Part shown: positions 32,958 to 41,752 of the stretch, piece after piece
Layout of the letters: each line of letters begins with the position of its first letter
How positions within the stretch are numbered: the first letter of the stretch is position 1
Program-made: the position numbers and the translations under genes
Source of the DNA: Marine Group I thaumarchaeote SCGC AAA799-O18
Lineage (GTDB): Archaea; Thermoproteota; Nitrososphaeria; Nitrososphaerales; Nitrosopumilaceae
Reading direction: 5' to 3'
DNA: 64,000 bases
Assembly (NCBI GenBank): GCA_000746705.1
Contig: JOTC01000001.1
Coordinates: 12,242 to 76,241, forward strand
Notes under the pieces: generated by a model
Seen by the model: the letters and a program-made list of their open reading frames with translations, nothing else
The model's database searches: none
What the model was told of the DNA's origin: nothing

Positions 32958-34016
32958 TTAAACTACAAACTGGAATCTTTCTTGCTTGTAGTCTTTGGCT
33001 AGCGAGCCTGTTATGGGTATCTGGTTTCCACAAAACTTACACTTGTTGTTTTTATCAAGATGCCACTGCTGAATGTCAAACCCAAATCTTTTGACAACAA
33101 TTTCATTGCATCCTGCACAGTATGTATGCTCCCATGGATGTCCCGGAACGTTCCCAAGATATACATATTTGAGTCCCTCGCTTTTTGCAATTTCATAATG
33201 CTTTTCCAAAGTCTTTATCGGTGTAGATGGATATTCCATCATCTTGTAATCAGGATGAAAGCGCAAAAAGTGAATTACAGTTTCTGGACCAAGCTCGTCA
33301 TAGACAAACTTTGTAAGCTTTCTTGCATGATCCAAGTTATCGCCTGCCTGCGGAACTATCAAGTCTGTAATCTCCATGTGAATCTTTGTCTTATCCCTGA
33401 TTTCTAGAATTGTGTCAAATATGGGCTGGGGATCAGGTACGCCGATAAATTTCCTAGTAAACTCTGGCTCTGCACTTCCCTTAAAGTCAACAGTGATACA
33501 GTCCAAAAACTCGTCCATCATCTTAACTGATTCTGGTGTGTCATATCCATTTGAGACAAAGATGTTAAAGAGACCTTTTTTCCTTGCAGCTACACCACAG
33601 TCTCGAGCAAATTCGATGAATATTGAAGGTTCGTTGTATGTGTACGCAATTCCTTGTGCACCATGTTCAATTGCTGTGTTTGCTACCTGCTCTGGCGTCA
33701 TGTCAACGCCTTCTACTTTGCGTCTCTGGCTAATGTCAGAATTCTGGCAATACCTACATAGCCAATTACATCCAGTGGTTGCAATTGAGAAAATACTGCT
33801 TCCCGGATTATAATGAATTACGGGTTTTTTTTCAATAGGATCAACATGACCTGCAATAACTTTTCCATAAACATAAAGATCAAGCTGACCGTTTTCATTT
33901 CCTCTTATACCACAGAGACCAATCTGTCCCTTTCCTATCTCACAATATCTGGCACAGGCTGTACATAGAACTTTATCATTGGGTCTCTTTTCATAAAGTA
34001 TTGCCTCCCTGCTCAT
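32958..34016 (-). CDS. amrS: AmmeMemoRadiSam system radical SAM enzyme
   Basis: 352 residues. The CxxxCxxC cluster motif is in TTGCNWLCRYCQN, preceded by an N-terminal cysteine region (VLCTACARYCEIGKGQIGLCG) and followed by GIAYTYNEPSIFIEF and ITVDFKGSAEPEF. C-terminal YCAGCNEIVVKR and CKFCGNQ form a zinc or extra cluster site. It belongs to the PflA-like family tied to AMMECR1 and MEMO proteins (29595, 30205). All three parts lie within 4.5 kb. Confidence 0.93.
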   Translation of the reverse strand: MSREAILYEKRPNDKVLCTACARYCEIGKGQIGLCGIRGNENGQLDLYVYGKVIAGHVDPIEKKPVIHYNPGSSIFSIATTGCNWLCRYCQNSDISQRRKVEGVDMTPEQVANTAIEHGAQGIAYTYNEPSIFIEFARDCGVAARKKGLFNIFVSNGYDTPESVKMMDEFLDCITVDFKGSAEPEFTRKFIGVPDPQPIFDTILEIRDKTKIHMEITDLIVPQAGDNLDHARKLTKFVYDELGPETVIHFLRFHPDYKMMEYPSTPIKTLEKHYEIAKSEGLKYVYLGNVPGHPWEHTYCAGCNEIVVKRFGFDIQQWHLDKNNKCKFCGNQIPITGSLAKDYKQERFQFVV

Positions 34017-34078
34017 GGTTCTGATATATGGTGTTATTATATCAAGACTGTTATTAGTAACAAGTAATAAAGAAATCC

Positions 34079-34507
34079 GTGAACAGAAAATCTGAGGAAT
34101 TTTTCATCAATTATCTAAAATCACTTCCAAATAGTCACATTAAACAATTCTACAATGATGTTGAATGGACACCGTATCCTGTACTTGTCATAAAGGAATT
34201 TCAAAGAAGATTCAAGCCAAAGGATACTGAATTTTTGGATAAACTTTTGGAATCCGTCGACGATGCAAAAAAGAAAGGACAAAAAATTGGAAAGTTAGCA
34301 AAAATAAGAGGTATTAAACTGAGTAAACGGGTCAAGACACGGACTAAAAAAACAGTCTTAAAAAAGATTACAAAGGCAAAACGAATGATTAGACCTTCAG
34401 ATGATAATGTAGAATTGATCAAAAAACTTGGTGAATTAAAAAAGGTGGGTATTATTACCAATAAGGAATTTCAGGCGAAAAAGAAGCAATTGCTTGATAA
34501 AATATAA
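34079..34507 (+). CDS. SHOCT-domain hypothetical protein
   Basis: 142 residues from GTG. A very basic middle (GKLAKIRGIKLSKRVKTRT) joins an N-terminal helical part to a C-terminal SHOCT-type helix pair: ELIKKLGELKKVGIITNKEF with end KKKQLLDKI. SHOCT domains act as oligomerisation modules in many short proteins. Possibly nucleic-acid binding because of the charge; not shown. Confidence 0.65.
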   Translation: MNRKSEEFFINYLKSLPNSHIKQFYNDVEWTPYPVLVIKEFQRRFKPKDTEFLDKLLESVDDAKKKGQKIGKLAKIRGIKLSKRVKTRTKKTVLKKITKAKRMIRPSDDNVELIKKLGELKKVGIITNKEFQAKKKQLLDKI

Positions 34508-34521
34508 TTGTTAAATCAAAA

Positions 34522-35175
34522 CTAAACAATGTGTATCACTGTACTTACTCCACGCCTGTCAGACTCTGACCCATCTTGAATTTCACTCACAACAACTGTA
34601 AACGAAATTACGTCACGTTGCGTACATTTTTCAGCATTTAGTTTCAAGTTAATATCCAATAGATCAGACTCATCTTCTGTAATACTAGTTTCATCAAAAA
34701 ATGCCGTCCCAGTTGTTTCAAACCTGAACCTTTCCTCCTTGCCATGAAATCCAAGCTTTGCCTTCCTTCCCTCTCTGCACATAGCCTTTACGTTTACATC
34801 AATTATTCCAGGGCTAGCCATAGTATACCCAGATTTTTTATTTACAAAAACACCAATCTGAAATGGTTTTCCCGCTGTGGCTTCAGCCATCTTTTGTATA
34901 CCATCATTCATTACCACGTCAACAGCCTTGAAAGTTTGCGGAACCTTTGCAATCCATTCATTAGTTCGCTCAATTATACTCGCTATCTCTGTACGCCTCG
35001 TTTTGTCTTCCTCCTCCGGCAGCTTGTAACGATCAACCCAAGCAAGATAGTCGTGTGAAATATCCTTAATAAAATCAATACAGGTAATTCTATAACTGTC
35101 TACATTAGGTGCCCGCTCTGAATTTTCATCATCAGGGACAAAACTATCATCCGATGGCATTGCCATGGTTTTCAA
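34522..35175 (-). CDS. Hypothetical soluble protein
   Basis: 217 residues with three near-consecutive Met starts (35175, 35166, 35160). Acidic N-terminus, helical middle, and beta-rich C-terminal half (FRFETTGTAFFDETSI, DVISFTVVVSEIQDG). No known motif or membrane segment. Stands alone between convergent and divergent neighbours. Confidence 0.6.
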   Translation of the reverse strand: MKTMAMPSDDSFVPDDENSERAPNVDSYRITCIDFIKDISHDYLAWVDRYKLPEEEDKTRRTEIASIIERTNEWIAKVPQTFKAVDVVMNDGIQKMAEATAGKPFQIGVFVNKKSGYTMASPGIIDVNVKAMCREGRKAKLGFHGKEERFRFETTGTAFFDETSITEDESDLLDINLKLNAEKCTQRDVISFTVVVSEIQDGSESDRRGVSTVIHIV

Positions 35176-35237
35176 ATAATGTTAAGACTAAAAAAACCAA
35201 TCTCAATTAATATATTTAGAAAAATTCATAGTTTTAT

Positions 35238-35744
35238 ATGATCTTCACTACAATTACAAAAGATCTACAAAAGGAATTGAAATCAAATTTACCGCAAATT
35301 ATGATTTTATTAAAAAAACAACCTGCAATTGCATACAAAAAGATAGGGGATATTGGAAAAGAAGTTGGGAAAAAATACAACATAGAATTATTAGTAAATT
35401 TTCCTCACAGGGGAAAAATAGAAAAATTTGACATGTATGGAAAACAAGATCTAAGCTTCATTGTGGACATGGAAAAGACAAGGTTTCCCATTGAACGTGA
35501 ATTAATCAAAGAGAAAGCGAGGGAAATTTTTGGGGAAGTGGAAACAGAAGATGCTTACATGTATGAAGGTAAAGAAGGCGTCAAAGTATTTCTTGGTCCT
35601 GCAAATGAAAGTGGAAGGAAAGAAGATCGAATTGATATTCTGCCACATTCCTTACACGTATGGTATGAATTCACAGATAAGGTAACAGAATTTTGTGATT
35701 GGCTTTTAAAAAATGTGTATTTGATGAAAGTAACTCAGCCTTAA
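35238..35744 (+). CDS. Hypothetical protein
   Basis: 168 residues, basic, soluble, mixed alpha/beta. No motif recognised. Segments EKFDMYGKQDLSFIVDME and VKVFLGPANESGRKEDRIDI look like a conserved core. It is divergent from the 34522 gene. Confidence 0.6.
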   Translation: MIFTTITKDLQKELKSNLPQIMILLKKQPAIAYKKIGDIGKEVGKKYNIELLVNFPHRGKIEKFDMYGKQDLSFIVDMEKTRFPIERELIKEKAREIFGEVETEDAYMYEGKEGVKVFLGPANESGRKEDRIDILPHSLHVWYEFTDKVTEFCDWLLKNVYLMKVTQP

Positions 35745-35762
35745 AATCATTAAACTAGAAAA

Positions 35763-36122
35763 TTAATTTCCTTCCAACTTGTTAAGAATATCCCTAACCT
35801 CATATGCGTCAGAATCAATTTTTAGAATTCTTTTACAACAATCTATTACCCTGTCATTTTCTTTAAAATACTGATGTATCCTTAATTTAAGGGCAAGTGC
35901 GTCAGTGTCAAATTCGTTTATTTCTAAAACTCGATCAACATAATGAAGGGTTTTTTTTGCATCTTCAAGAATGTAAAAAATCCCTGCCATGATAAAAAGA
36001 AAATCAGGATCATACCTATATTCTTCTTCCATGGTATTTCCAAAATCAACAGCTGCCTTGTATTCCCCTTCTTTGATTAGTTTCTTCAGTTTTCTTTTTG
36101 GATAAGATAATAAACCAACCAA
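35763..36122 (-). CDS. TPR-repeat protein
   Basis: 119 residues made of about three tetratricopeptide helices pairs: YKAAVDFGNTMEEEYRYDPD, FYILEDAKKTLHYVDRVLEI and LRIHQYFKENDRVIDCCKR. Probably a small scaffold protein. Convergent with the 35238 gene (18-bp gap). Confidence 0.7.
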   Translation of the reverse strand: MVGLLSYPKRKLKKLIKEGEYKAAVDFGNTMEEEYRYDPDFLFIMAGIFYILEDAKKTLHYVDRVLEINEFDTDALALKLRIHQYFKENDRVIDCCKRILKIDSDAYEVRDILNKLEGN

Positions 36123-36172
36123 AATTTTTCACTGCTTATATAACTTAACCAACCAATTTTAATAATTTGATT

Positions 36173-37687
36173 TTAAGAAATTGTTATTATTCCGTTTGTT
36201 ATCAACCATTGAAGCCCTGAAACAAATGCCGAGTCAGGAATCTGCCCGCTTGCCCACCATCCGGCGTTGTTTTTTATCCAGTTAGGTATGATGTTTGCTC
36301 CAGTTCCTGCATCCTGTTCAGTGGGAGGTATTACGATGATATTATTTGTGATCAACCACTGAATGCCGGAAACAAATGCAGAGTCAGGAATCTGCCCACT
36401 TGCCCACCATTCCGCATTATTTTTTATCCAGTCAGGAATTGAAGTTTCAGGCTCCGTCATTACCGTTGGTTTTGGTGCTAATTTAGATGGCATAAGCTCA
36501 ATATCAAAAGTGAAATAACCAAAATACGCAGCGTCTGGAACAGAAAATTCTGGTCCTACACCATAGACAATTATAGCAAATGTTTCTAATCCAGGCTCTC
36601 CTTGCATTAACCAAAACCGCTCAGTTTGCCCTGATGTGGTAAAAAATTTGTCACGACCTTCGTCATCAGCTGCAGAAGCTTTTGGTATAGTTTTACCATC
36701 AACGATATCAACCCTTAAAATGTCATAATGAACTTGACCTTCCCATAATTCACTAGCATAAGCTTTCTTGAATTGTATTCTCAATTCAAGCTCACATTCA
36801 ATTCTAGGTTTTTCAGGACCGTAAAACACAGTAACAGACATTGAATTTGTATTTGTATTTTTTACAAGTTTTACCAAATCATATTCAGTAGTGCATCCAG
36901 ATGCTGCATGCATCTGCCCAGTATCCACCACATCGATAAACGGATTTACAGAAACGTTTTGTTCATATTCGTATAACGAAAATCTATATTCTTGTGGTGG
37001 AATTCCTTCCGTAACCTGTTGCCATGTACTGGCCTTTATTGGGAAAGGAAATTCATCAACAACGTAAATGTGACTTGTCTTGCCGCCACTCTTCCATCCA
37101 ATAACTACTGTGTCATATTCACCTGCAGGAACTCTCATAGTTTCCTCACCTATGGGTGATACTTGTTCACCACCGATATTTCCAATCTTGCCCCAAGATA
37201 CAATGTTAAATGCTTTTGGTCCTTTACCTGGCTGATCAATATCTCCAGTAACAAAGCTAGAAAGCCACGCTATTGATGATTTATATACAGAACTATACCG
37301 AATAATATTTTCACTGACAGTACCTCCAAGAGGTTCAGGTACAACTGTGCCCATATCCATCTGCCCTTTTAGTACCTTGTTTCCATCTTCAATTACTACT
37401 TGTGCACGTAATTTTTCTTCACCACCTTCAAAAACTGCTTTTTCTATCCAGATTGACATCCAAAACTCTGTGCAATCCTTGAATGAAGCATGACAAGTTT
37501 TAAACTTGAAATAATCACCTACCTTTAGATTTTCTCCTAAAAACCAAGTTCCCGGATTATTCACACCACCAAGACCTGCACCGATACCAGAACCAGCTGT
37601 TAGGTGATCCGCAAATACTGCAGGAGCAACACTACCACTAACAAGTACGATAGAGAAAAAAATTACAGATAGTTGTTGGAATCTCAA
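36173..37687 (-). CDS. Secreted protein with two C-terminal WIKNNAxWW repeats
   Basis: 504 residues from TTG at 37687, which puts a good signal peptide at the N-terminus (FFSIVLVSGSVAPAVFA, cut before DH). The C-terminus has two copies of about 45 residues: IPDWIKNNAEWWASGQIPD and IPNWIKNNAGWWASGQIPD, each followed by FVSG[IL]QWLITN. These repeats are frequent in secreted thaumarchaeal proteins and may anchor to the cell surface. The middle is beta-rich with no enzyme motif. Confidence 0.75.
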   Translation of the reverse strand: MRFQQLSVIFFSIVLVSGSVAPAVFADHLTAGSGIGAGLGGVNNPGTWFLGENLKVGDYFKFKTCHASFKDCTEFWMSIWIEKAVFEGGEEKLRAQVVIEDGNKVLKGQMDMGTVVPEPLGGTVSENIIRYSSVYKSSIAWLSSFVTGDIDQPGKGPKAFNIVSWGKIGNIGGEQVSPIGEETMRVPAGEYDTVVIGWKSGGKTSHIYVVDEFPFPIKASTWQQVTEGIPPQEYRFSLYEYEQNVSVNPFIDVVDTGQMHAASGCTTEYDLVKLVKNTNTNSMSVTVFYGPEKPRIECELELRIQFKKAYASELWEGQVHYDILRVDIVDGKTIPKASAADDEGRDKFFTTSGQTERFWLMQGEPGLETFAIIVYGVGPEFSVPDAAYFGYFTFDIELMPSKLAPKPTVMTEPETSIPDWIKNNAEWWASGQIPDSAFVSGIQWLITNNIIVIPPTEQDAGTGANIIPNWIKNNAGWWASGQIPDSAFVSGLQWLITNGIITIS

Positions 37688-37764
37688 ACACTGTGAATAT
37701 GTTGAAACATCAGTTAAATGTTTCAAATAAGCAAATATAGAGGAATAGTGATGAATTATTAGAC

Positions 37765-37932
37765 ATGTGCGAATGCCCAAAAATCCATTTTTACGAGGTT
37801 GAATTCAAGCTTGACGGAATGATAGTAGTCCCAACCCATAAAAACTGTGGGGATAGACTTAACGAAAAACAAGCAGATAATTTCCAAAAGGAACTAGTGA
37901 AGTCTTGGGGATTTCAGGAAGAAGAAGATTAA
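37765..37932 (+). CDS. Small Cys-containing protein
   Basis: 55 residues from ATG at 37765: MCECPKIHFYEVEFKLDG, then HKNCGDRLNEKQADN and an acidic end. Cysteines 2, 4 and 28 and two His may bind a metal. Divergent from the secreted protein with 77 bp between starts. Function unknown. Confidence 0.6.
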   Translation: MCECPKIHFYEVEFKLDGMIVVPTHKNCGDRLNEKQADNFQKELVKSWGFQEEED

Positions 37933-37987
37933 TAAAAATTATCTACAAAACTAAATCTCATTATAAAATTAAAAAGGAAAAAAGAGA

Positions 37988-38131
37988 TTATAGTTGAGAT
38001 ACTGCTTCCTTACAAACACTGCATTTACATTTACAGTCATGGCTGCAAATACAATGACCTTGCATTTCACAGTCACATGCGTAAGTTGAATCTCCAGTGT
38101 CAGCTTCGCAACCACATGCTTGATCTGTCAT
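37988..38131 (-). CDS. Metallothionein-like Cys-rich peptide
   Basis: 47 residues, ten cysteines and two histidines: CGCEADTGDSTYACDCEM, then GHCICSHDCKCKCSVCKEA. Repeated CxC and CxxC pairs and near absence of hydrophobic residues are typical of small metal-binding peptides. ATG at 38131 on the reverse strand. Metal identity unknown; copper or zinc is likely given the lineage's heavy copper use. Confidence 0.7.
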   Translation of the reverse strand: MTDQACGCEADTGDSTYACDCEMQGHCICSHDCKCKCSVCKEAVSQL

Positions 38132-38224
38132 GAAAAGTAGATCGTGGAGTATGTTTTAAAACTTTATTGAAAAAATTACACCGTTATAATGAATTCTGTT
38201 CATTTTTGATAATTAATACAAAGA

Positions 38225-39100
38225 TTATTCGTGAATTAAAGAAAGTAAAGAATTTGTTGCCTGTTTCAGTTTATTAGCCTGTGATTCAATCCTGGCGGGA
38301 TCACTTTCCAGATCAAACGCAGTTTTTAGTATATGAATCAACTCTGGCTTTCTGTGTAGGTTTTTTATTTTTATGAAATTATTTCGATTTATGTATCCTA
38401 AGTAAAAATAACAATCAGTAAACAGTGAACGATTTTTCAGGTAATGGTATTTTTGACTAATAATTCTTGAATGTGAGTTGTTTTCGATCATATCTGAAAA
38501 TCCCATGGTTGACTTTGACATTCTTGAAAGGAGAGAGGGGGTTGCACGCTCAATTCCAATTGATTCTGTTAGAACTGAGATAAACTCATTAATTTTATTC
38601 TTGTCGAATTCACGTAAAAATTTTAACATATGTGTAGGGCTTGGACGTAGAAAATTTTTTGCAGATATTGCATCAGCTAAAAAATATGCTGCACATTTTA
38701 GCCAAGAAGAAGCATATGCATCAATATCAAGTCCATTTTTTGCTTTCGTAATACAAACTCCTGCTTCAATCAGACAATTTTTTACATATGAGTTGAATAA
38801 TTGCTCCTGCTTTTCTTTGATTTTAGATAATAGTATACGAAGTTCCCATTGATCATCTAACAGTATAGTCATATTATGATATTGTAATAAAATCTCAGGA
38901 GAAGTTTCTGTCAATGTTCCGTGATAAATTTGATAAAATGTTCCATCATATTCAAGAATAGATTCACTCTGGTTTTTGCCATCAAATATCGTTAAATCAA
39001 ATTCACAGCAATCATACCATAGATCGTTGTTCCTGCAACCACCTATACCAACTGGATAGTCTTTTATGGAAAGCCTCTCTAGTAGTTTTTTAACATCCAT
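38225..39100 (-). CDS. Hypothetical protein, possibly nucleotidyltransferase-like
   Basis: 291 residues. The N-terminus has YPVGIGGCRNNDLWYDCCEFDLTIF, loosely like the G-G...D-x-D pattern of nucleotidyltransferases (ExD here), followed by a long helical region rich in basic residues (LREFDKNKINEFISVLTE). The resemblance is weak and the catalytic pattern incomplete, so the gene is best called unknown. It is divergent from tRNA-Glu. Confidence 0.55.
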   Translation of the reverse strand: MDVKKLLERLSIKDYPVGIGGCRNNDLWYDCCEFDLTIFDGKNQSESILEYDGTFYQIYHGTLTETSPEILLQYHNMTILLDDQWELRILLSKIKEKQEQLFNSYVKNCLIEAGVCITKAKNGLDIDAYASSWLKCAAYFLADAISAKNFLRPSPTHMLKFLREFDKNKINEFISVLTESIGIERATPSLLSRMSKSTMGFSDMIENNSHSRIISQKYHYLKNRSLFTDCYFYLGYINRNNFIKIKNLHRKPELIHILKTAFDLESDPARIESQANKLKQATNSLLSLIHE

Positions 39101-39243
39101 ACAGAAATTATATAAATAAATTTTCTATAAACTTTCAAAGTTACAACTTTTAACCATTAATGTAATATCGAGCAAGTTTTATTGAGTGATGGAAAAATAA
39201 ACTATCAATTGCTTTAAATTGTGATAATTTCTGATTTTTACAA

Positions 39244-39319
39244 GCTCCTGTGGTGTAGTCCGGTCAAGCATACTGCCCTCTCAAGGCAGTGATCTCGGGT
39301 TCAAATCCCGACGGGAGCA
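39244..39319 (+). tRNA. tRNA-Glu (CTC)
   Basis: Acceptor GCTCCTG/CGGGAGC, anticodon stem CTGCC/GGCAG with loop CTCTCAA (anticodon CTC), T stem TCGGG/CCCGA around TTCAAAT, discriminator A. CCA not encoded. A TTTAAA about 28 bp upstream is a likely TATA box. A fragment of a PLD-type defence protein starts 48 bp downstream. Confidence 0.95.
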
Positions 39320-39366
39320 GTTCAATTTTTAATTGATTGCTTAAATAACTCAAAATTATTTTTACA

Positions 39367-40080
39367 ATGTTGGCATTACGTGATTTGTCATTAAAACAGG
39401 AGTATAGGTCAGATAAGGATAATGTTGTCTCAGAATTTTTTATTCCTTGCTTAACCAATAGTATTCAATACGATAGGACGATAGAATATATTTCGGTAAA
39501 AAGCCTTTCAACACTTACTTTTGGATTAGAAAACATCAAGGATCACCATGCGAAGATTAGGCTAATTTCAGGTCATAGGTTTACTACTAGTGACTTGAAT
39601 TCAATAACAAAACTGTTTGACCATAGTAAACGTAGATTTAATGGTAATATTATTCGAGATAACAAAATTGGTAAGATTATACTTGACAAAAAAGTTAAAA
39701 ATCTAATTAAAGATGATAAAATCCTACAGTTAGAGGAAATAATAAAAGATTTCAAGCTTGAAATAAAAGTCGCCATTCCAAATTCAGAATATGTAGATGG
39801 AGTTTTTGAGGAACGTCTTGGGATATTTAGAGATTCGAATGATGATGTTGTTGCTTTTTCAGGTACATCAAACGCTACATTTGATGCTGAAAATCGAAAC
39901 TTTGAGTCTGTTGATGTTTTTACCTCATGGGATGATAAATCACGTGTGGATCAGAAGATAAAAAATTTTGAGGACTTGTGGACTAACAATACAAATTATG
40001 TAGAAGTCTATGACTTATCATACGCAGAAAGAAGTAATCTCTTAAAATACTCGAATGATTGGGTAATGGACAGATGTTAG
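39367..40080 (+). CDS. Stand-alone PLD-like domain, probable remnant of a restriction/helicase protein
   Basis: 237 residues. The C-terminal half resembles the N-terminal phospholipase-D-type nuclease domain of large SNF2/DEAD helicases in defence loci: ERLGIFRDSNDDVVAFSGTSN, NRNFESVDVFTSWDD and IKNFEDLWTNNTNYVEVYD. The expected His-x-Lys before this segment appears as E-E-R, so catalysis is doubtful. No helicase follows; the next gene is endA on the other strand. Its place right after tRNA-Glu suggests a truncated integrated element. Confidence 0.6.
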   Translation: MLALRDLSLKQEYRSDKDNVVSEFFIPCLTNSIQYDRTIEYISVKSLSTLTFGLENIKDHHAKIRLISGHRFTTSDLNSITKLFDHSKRRFNGNIIRDNKIGKIILDKKVKNLIKDDKILQLEEIIKDFKLEIKVAIPNSEYVDGVFEERLGIFRDSNDDVVAFSGTSNATFDAENRNFESVDVFTSWDDKSRVDQKIKNFEDLWTNNTNYVEVYDLSYAERSNLLKYSNDWVMDRC

Positions 40081-40081
40081 G

Positions 40082-40675
40082 CTAGAAATCAAAATACTTC
40101 ATCTCCATTTTTGGGACGTTTTGATTAAAGTTAATCCTTGAGATTTTGTAATAGATTATTTCACCACGTCTTTCTATTACCGCAATGATTGGTTCCTTTC
40201 CCATCTTAGTTATTTCTTCAATCTTTTTTTGTAATTTCCCTACCTTTTCCTGTTTGCCTTCATTAAGACTAAATACCAAAAACTTGGCTCCTTTTTCTCC
40301 AAAATCTCCTTTGCCATAAACTCTAAAGTCTGAACCAAAACCAAATCCATCCTTAACCGTATATCCCCTAGTCCTAAGATCTCTATAAACTAGAAATTTT
40401 GTTAAAATATTCTCATCTTGCTTTTTGAAAATTTGTAAAAGTGAATCAAAATCTATGTTCTTTTTTGCTTTGTAAATAATTAGCTTATTTGTGTATAAAA
40501 GATAAAGTGCTTCAAATGGTTTTAAGAGTAATTCATTTTTCTCCATTTCACCATAACCCCTGTGTTCAAGCTCCCGTTGGATATCAGGATCTAAGATAAC
40601 AGTCCGGTTTTTTAGCAAAACTCCTTGCATCAAGTCTGTTTCAATTGACATAGAAAATTTCCTATTGCTCTCCAT
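40082..40675 (-). CDS. endA: tRNA-intron endonuclease subunit (EndA)
   Basis: 197 residues, the usual size of an EndA subunit: N-terminal domain, then VYRDLRTRGYTVKDGFGFG and SDFRVYGKG (Tyr120), EPIIAVIERRGEIIYYKISR (Lys177). The catalytic His normally sits in the [EH]-H-[AS]-x-[FY]-x-V strand; here the segment is EKGAKFLVF, with Gly129 at that place. It may therefore be the structural partner of a heterotetramer, with the catalytic subunit elsewhere, or a variant. Divergent from rpl10e. Confidence 0.85.
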   Translation of the reverse strand: MESNRKFSMSIETDLMQGVLLKNRTVILDPDIQRELEHRGYGEMEKNELLLKPFEALYLLYTNKLIIYKAKKNIDFDSLLQIFKKQDENILTKFLVYRDLRTRGYTVKDGFGFGSDFRVYGKGDFGEKGAKFLVFSLNEGKQEKVGKLQKKIEEITKMGKEPIIAVIERRGEIIYYKISRINFNQNVPKMEMKYFDF

Positions 40676-40727
40676 ATAAGGTATTTAGATAACCGTTAAA
40701 ATATGGGCGAAATGGCATATGTAAATC

Positions 40728-41222
40728 ATGCATGGTGAATGTTATAGAAGAGCAAATGGACAACCGTATACCAGAAAGGAGTACATAAAGGGTAAACCTC
40801 AAATTAAAATTGCCAAATTTGAGAGTGGTCAAAAAGGTAATTATGATTTTATTGTTCAACTTTTGATCAATGAAAAAATTCAGATAACACATATGGCTCT
40901 AGAGTCAACTAGATTAACTGCAAACAAAACACTAGAGAAAACAACAGGCGAAACAGGTTATTTTTCAAAACTGCGACTATTTCCACATATCTTACTTAGG
41001 GAAAATAAGATGATTGCTGCTGCTGGTGCGGATCGTTTACAAGAAGGTATGAGAAGAGCATTTGGAAAAGCAGTAAGCCTAGCAGCACGCGTAGAGCATG
41101 GTCAATGTATAATGGAGATGCATGTAAAAAAAGAACATGTAGAAGTAGCTAAAAAGGCGCTGAAAGGAGCATGTGTAAAATTACCTGGAACGCCATCAAT
41201 TAAGGTTGTTCCACTAAATTAG
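40728..41222 (+). CDS. rpl10e: 50S ribosomal protein L10e (L16 family)
   Basis: 164 residues. Motifs: CYRRANGQPYTRKEYIKGKP, GNYDFIVQLL, RLRLFPHILLREN as LRLFPHILLRENK, GADRLQEGMRRAFGK and RVEHGQCIMEMHVK. Binds 23S/5S rRNA near the A site. Starts with ATG 52 bp from the divergent endA. Confidence 0.95.
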   Translation: MHGECYRRANGQPYTRKEYIKGKPQIKIAKFESGQKGNYDFIVQLLINEKIQITHMALESTRLTANKTLEKTTGETGYFSKLRLFPHILLRENKMIAAAGADRLQEGMRRAFGKAVSLAARVEHGQCIMEMHVKKEHVEVAKKALKGACVKLPGTPSIKVVPLN

Positions 41223-41265
41223 GAAAAAGAAATATCTAAAAATTTACTTTGAAGTGTGACTAAAG

Positions 41266-41589
41266 CTACGGATCAAGCGGATCATCCAAACTACCCAAGT
41301 CCTCCCACAATGTGTGTTGTTTATTTATAAATTCTATAAAATCGGTAAATTCATCTGATGTCGGTTGTCTTTTTAAAACTCTTCTAGTTTGATAATAAAA
41401 TGAATTGTAAAGCCTTCCAATCACTATACCATAACCAAATGCGGTTGTAGGTGAGACTGTGTATGAGTCATCATCTGGGTCTTCTGGCTCATAAAAAGGT
41501 AATAATTTAATTAATAATTTAATTTGATTTTTTTTCCCCATGGTTTCATGTATTTTTTCTTGCATGATTTTTTCAATTTTTTCATCCAT
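41266..41589 (-). CDS. Hypothetical protein
   Basis: 107 residues: a helical N-terminus (EKIEKIMQEKIHETMGKKN), then EPEDPDDDSYTVSPTTAFGYG and an acidic end DDPLDP. No motif recognised. Lies between rpl10e (convergent) and tRNA-Gly. Confidence 0.55.
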   Translation of the reverse strand: MDEKIEKIMQEKIHETMGKKNQIKLLIKLLPFYEPEDPDDDSYTVSPTTAFGYGIVIGRLYNSFYYQTRRVLKRQPTSDEFTDFIEFINKQHTLWEDLGSLDDPLDP

Positions 41590-41638
41590 GATTTTCTTGT
41601 GTTGGTTATAGTTAAAAAGAATATGAAAAAATCATTAC

Positions 41639-41647
41639 GCTTTAATA
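41639..41647 (+). promoter_or_regulatory. TATA-like box of tRNA-Gly
   Basis: GCTTTAATA lies about 24-32 bases before the tRNA 5' end, the expected distance for an archaeal TATA box. Confidence 0.4.
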
Positions 41648-41670
41648 GACTTGGGCAAAATTATCGGTAA

Positions 41671-41744
41671 GCAGTCGTAGTATAGTTTGGTTATTATTCT
41701 AGCTTGCCAAGTTAGTGACCCGGGTTCAAATCCCGGCGACTGCA
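41671..41744 (+). tRNA. tRNA-Gly (GCC)
   Basis: Acceptor GCAGTCG/CGACTGC, D arm TAGTATAGTTTGGTTATTA, anticodon stem CTAGC/GTTAG (one G-T pair) with loop TTGCCAA (anticodon GCC), T arm CCGGG-TTCAAAT-CCCGG, discriminator A. No intron or CCA. Confidence 0.95.
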
Positions 41745-41752
41745 TGAAATTT

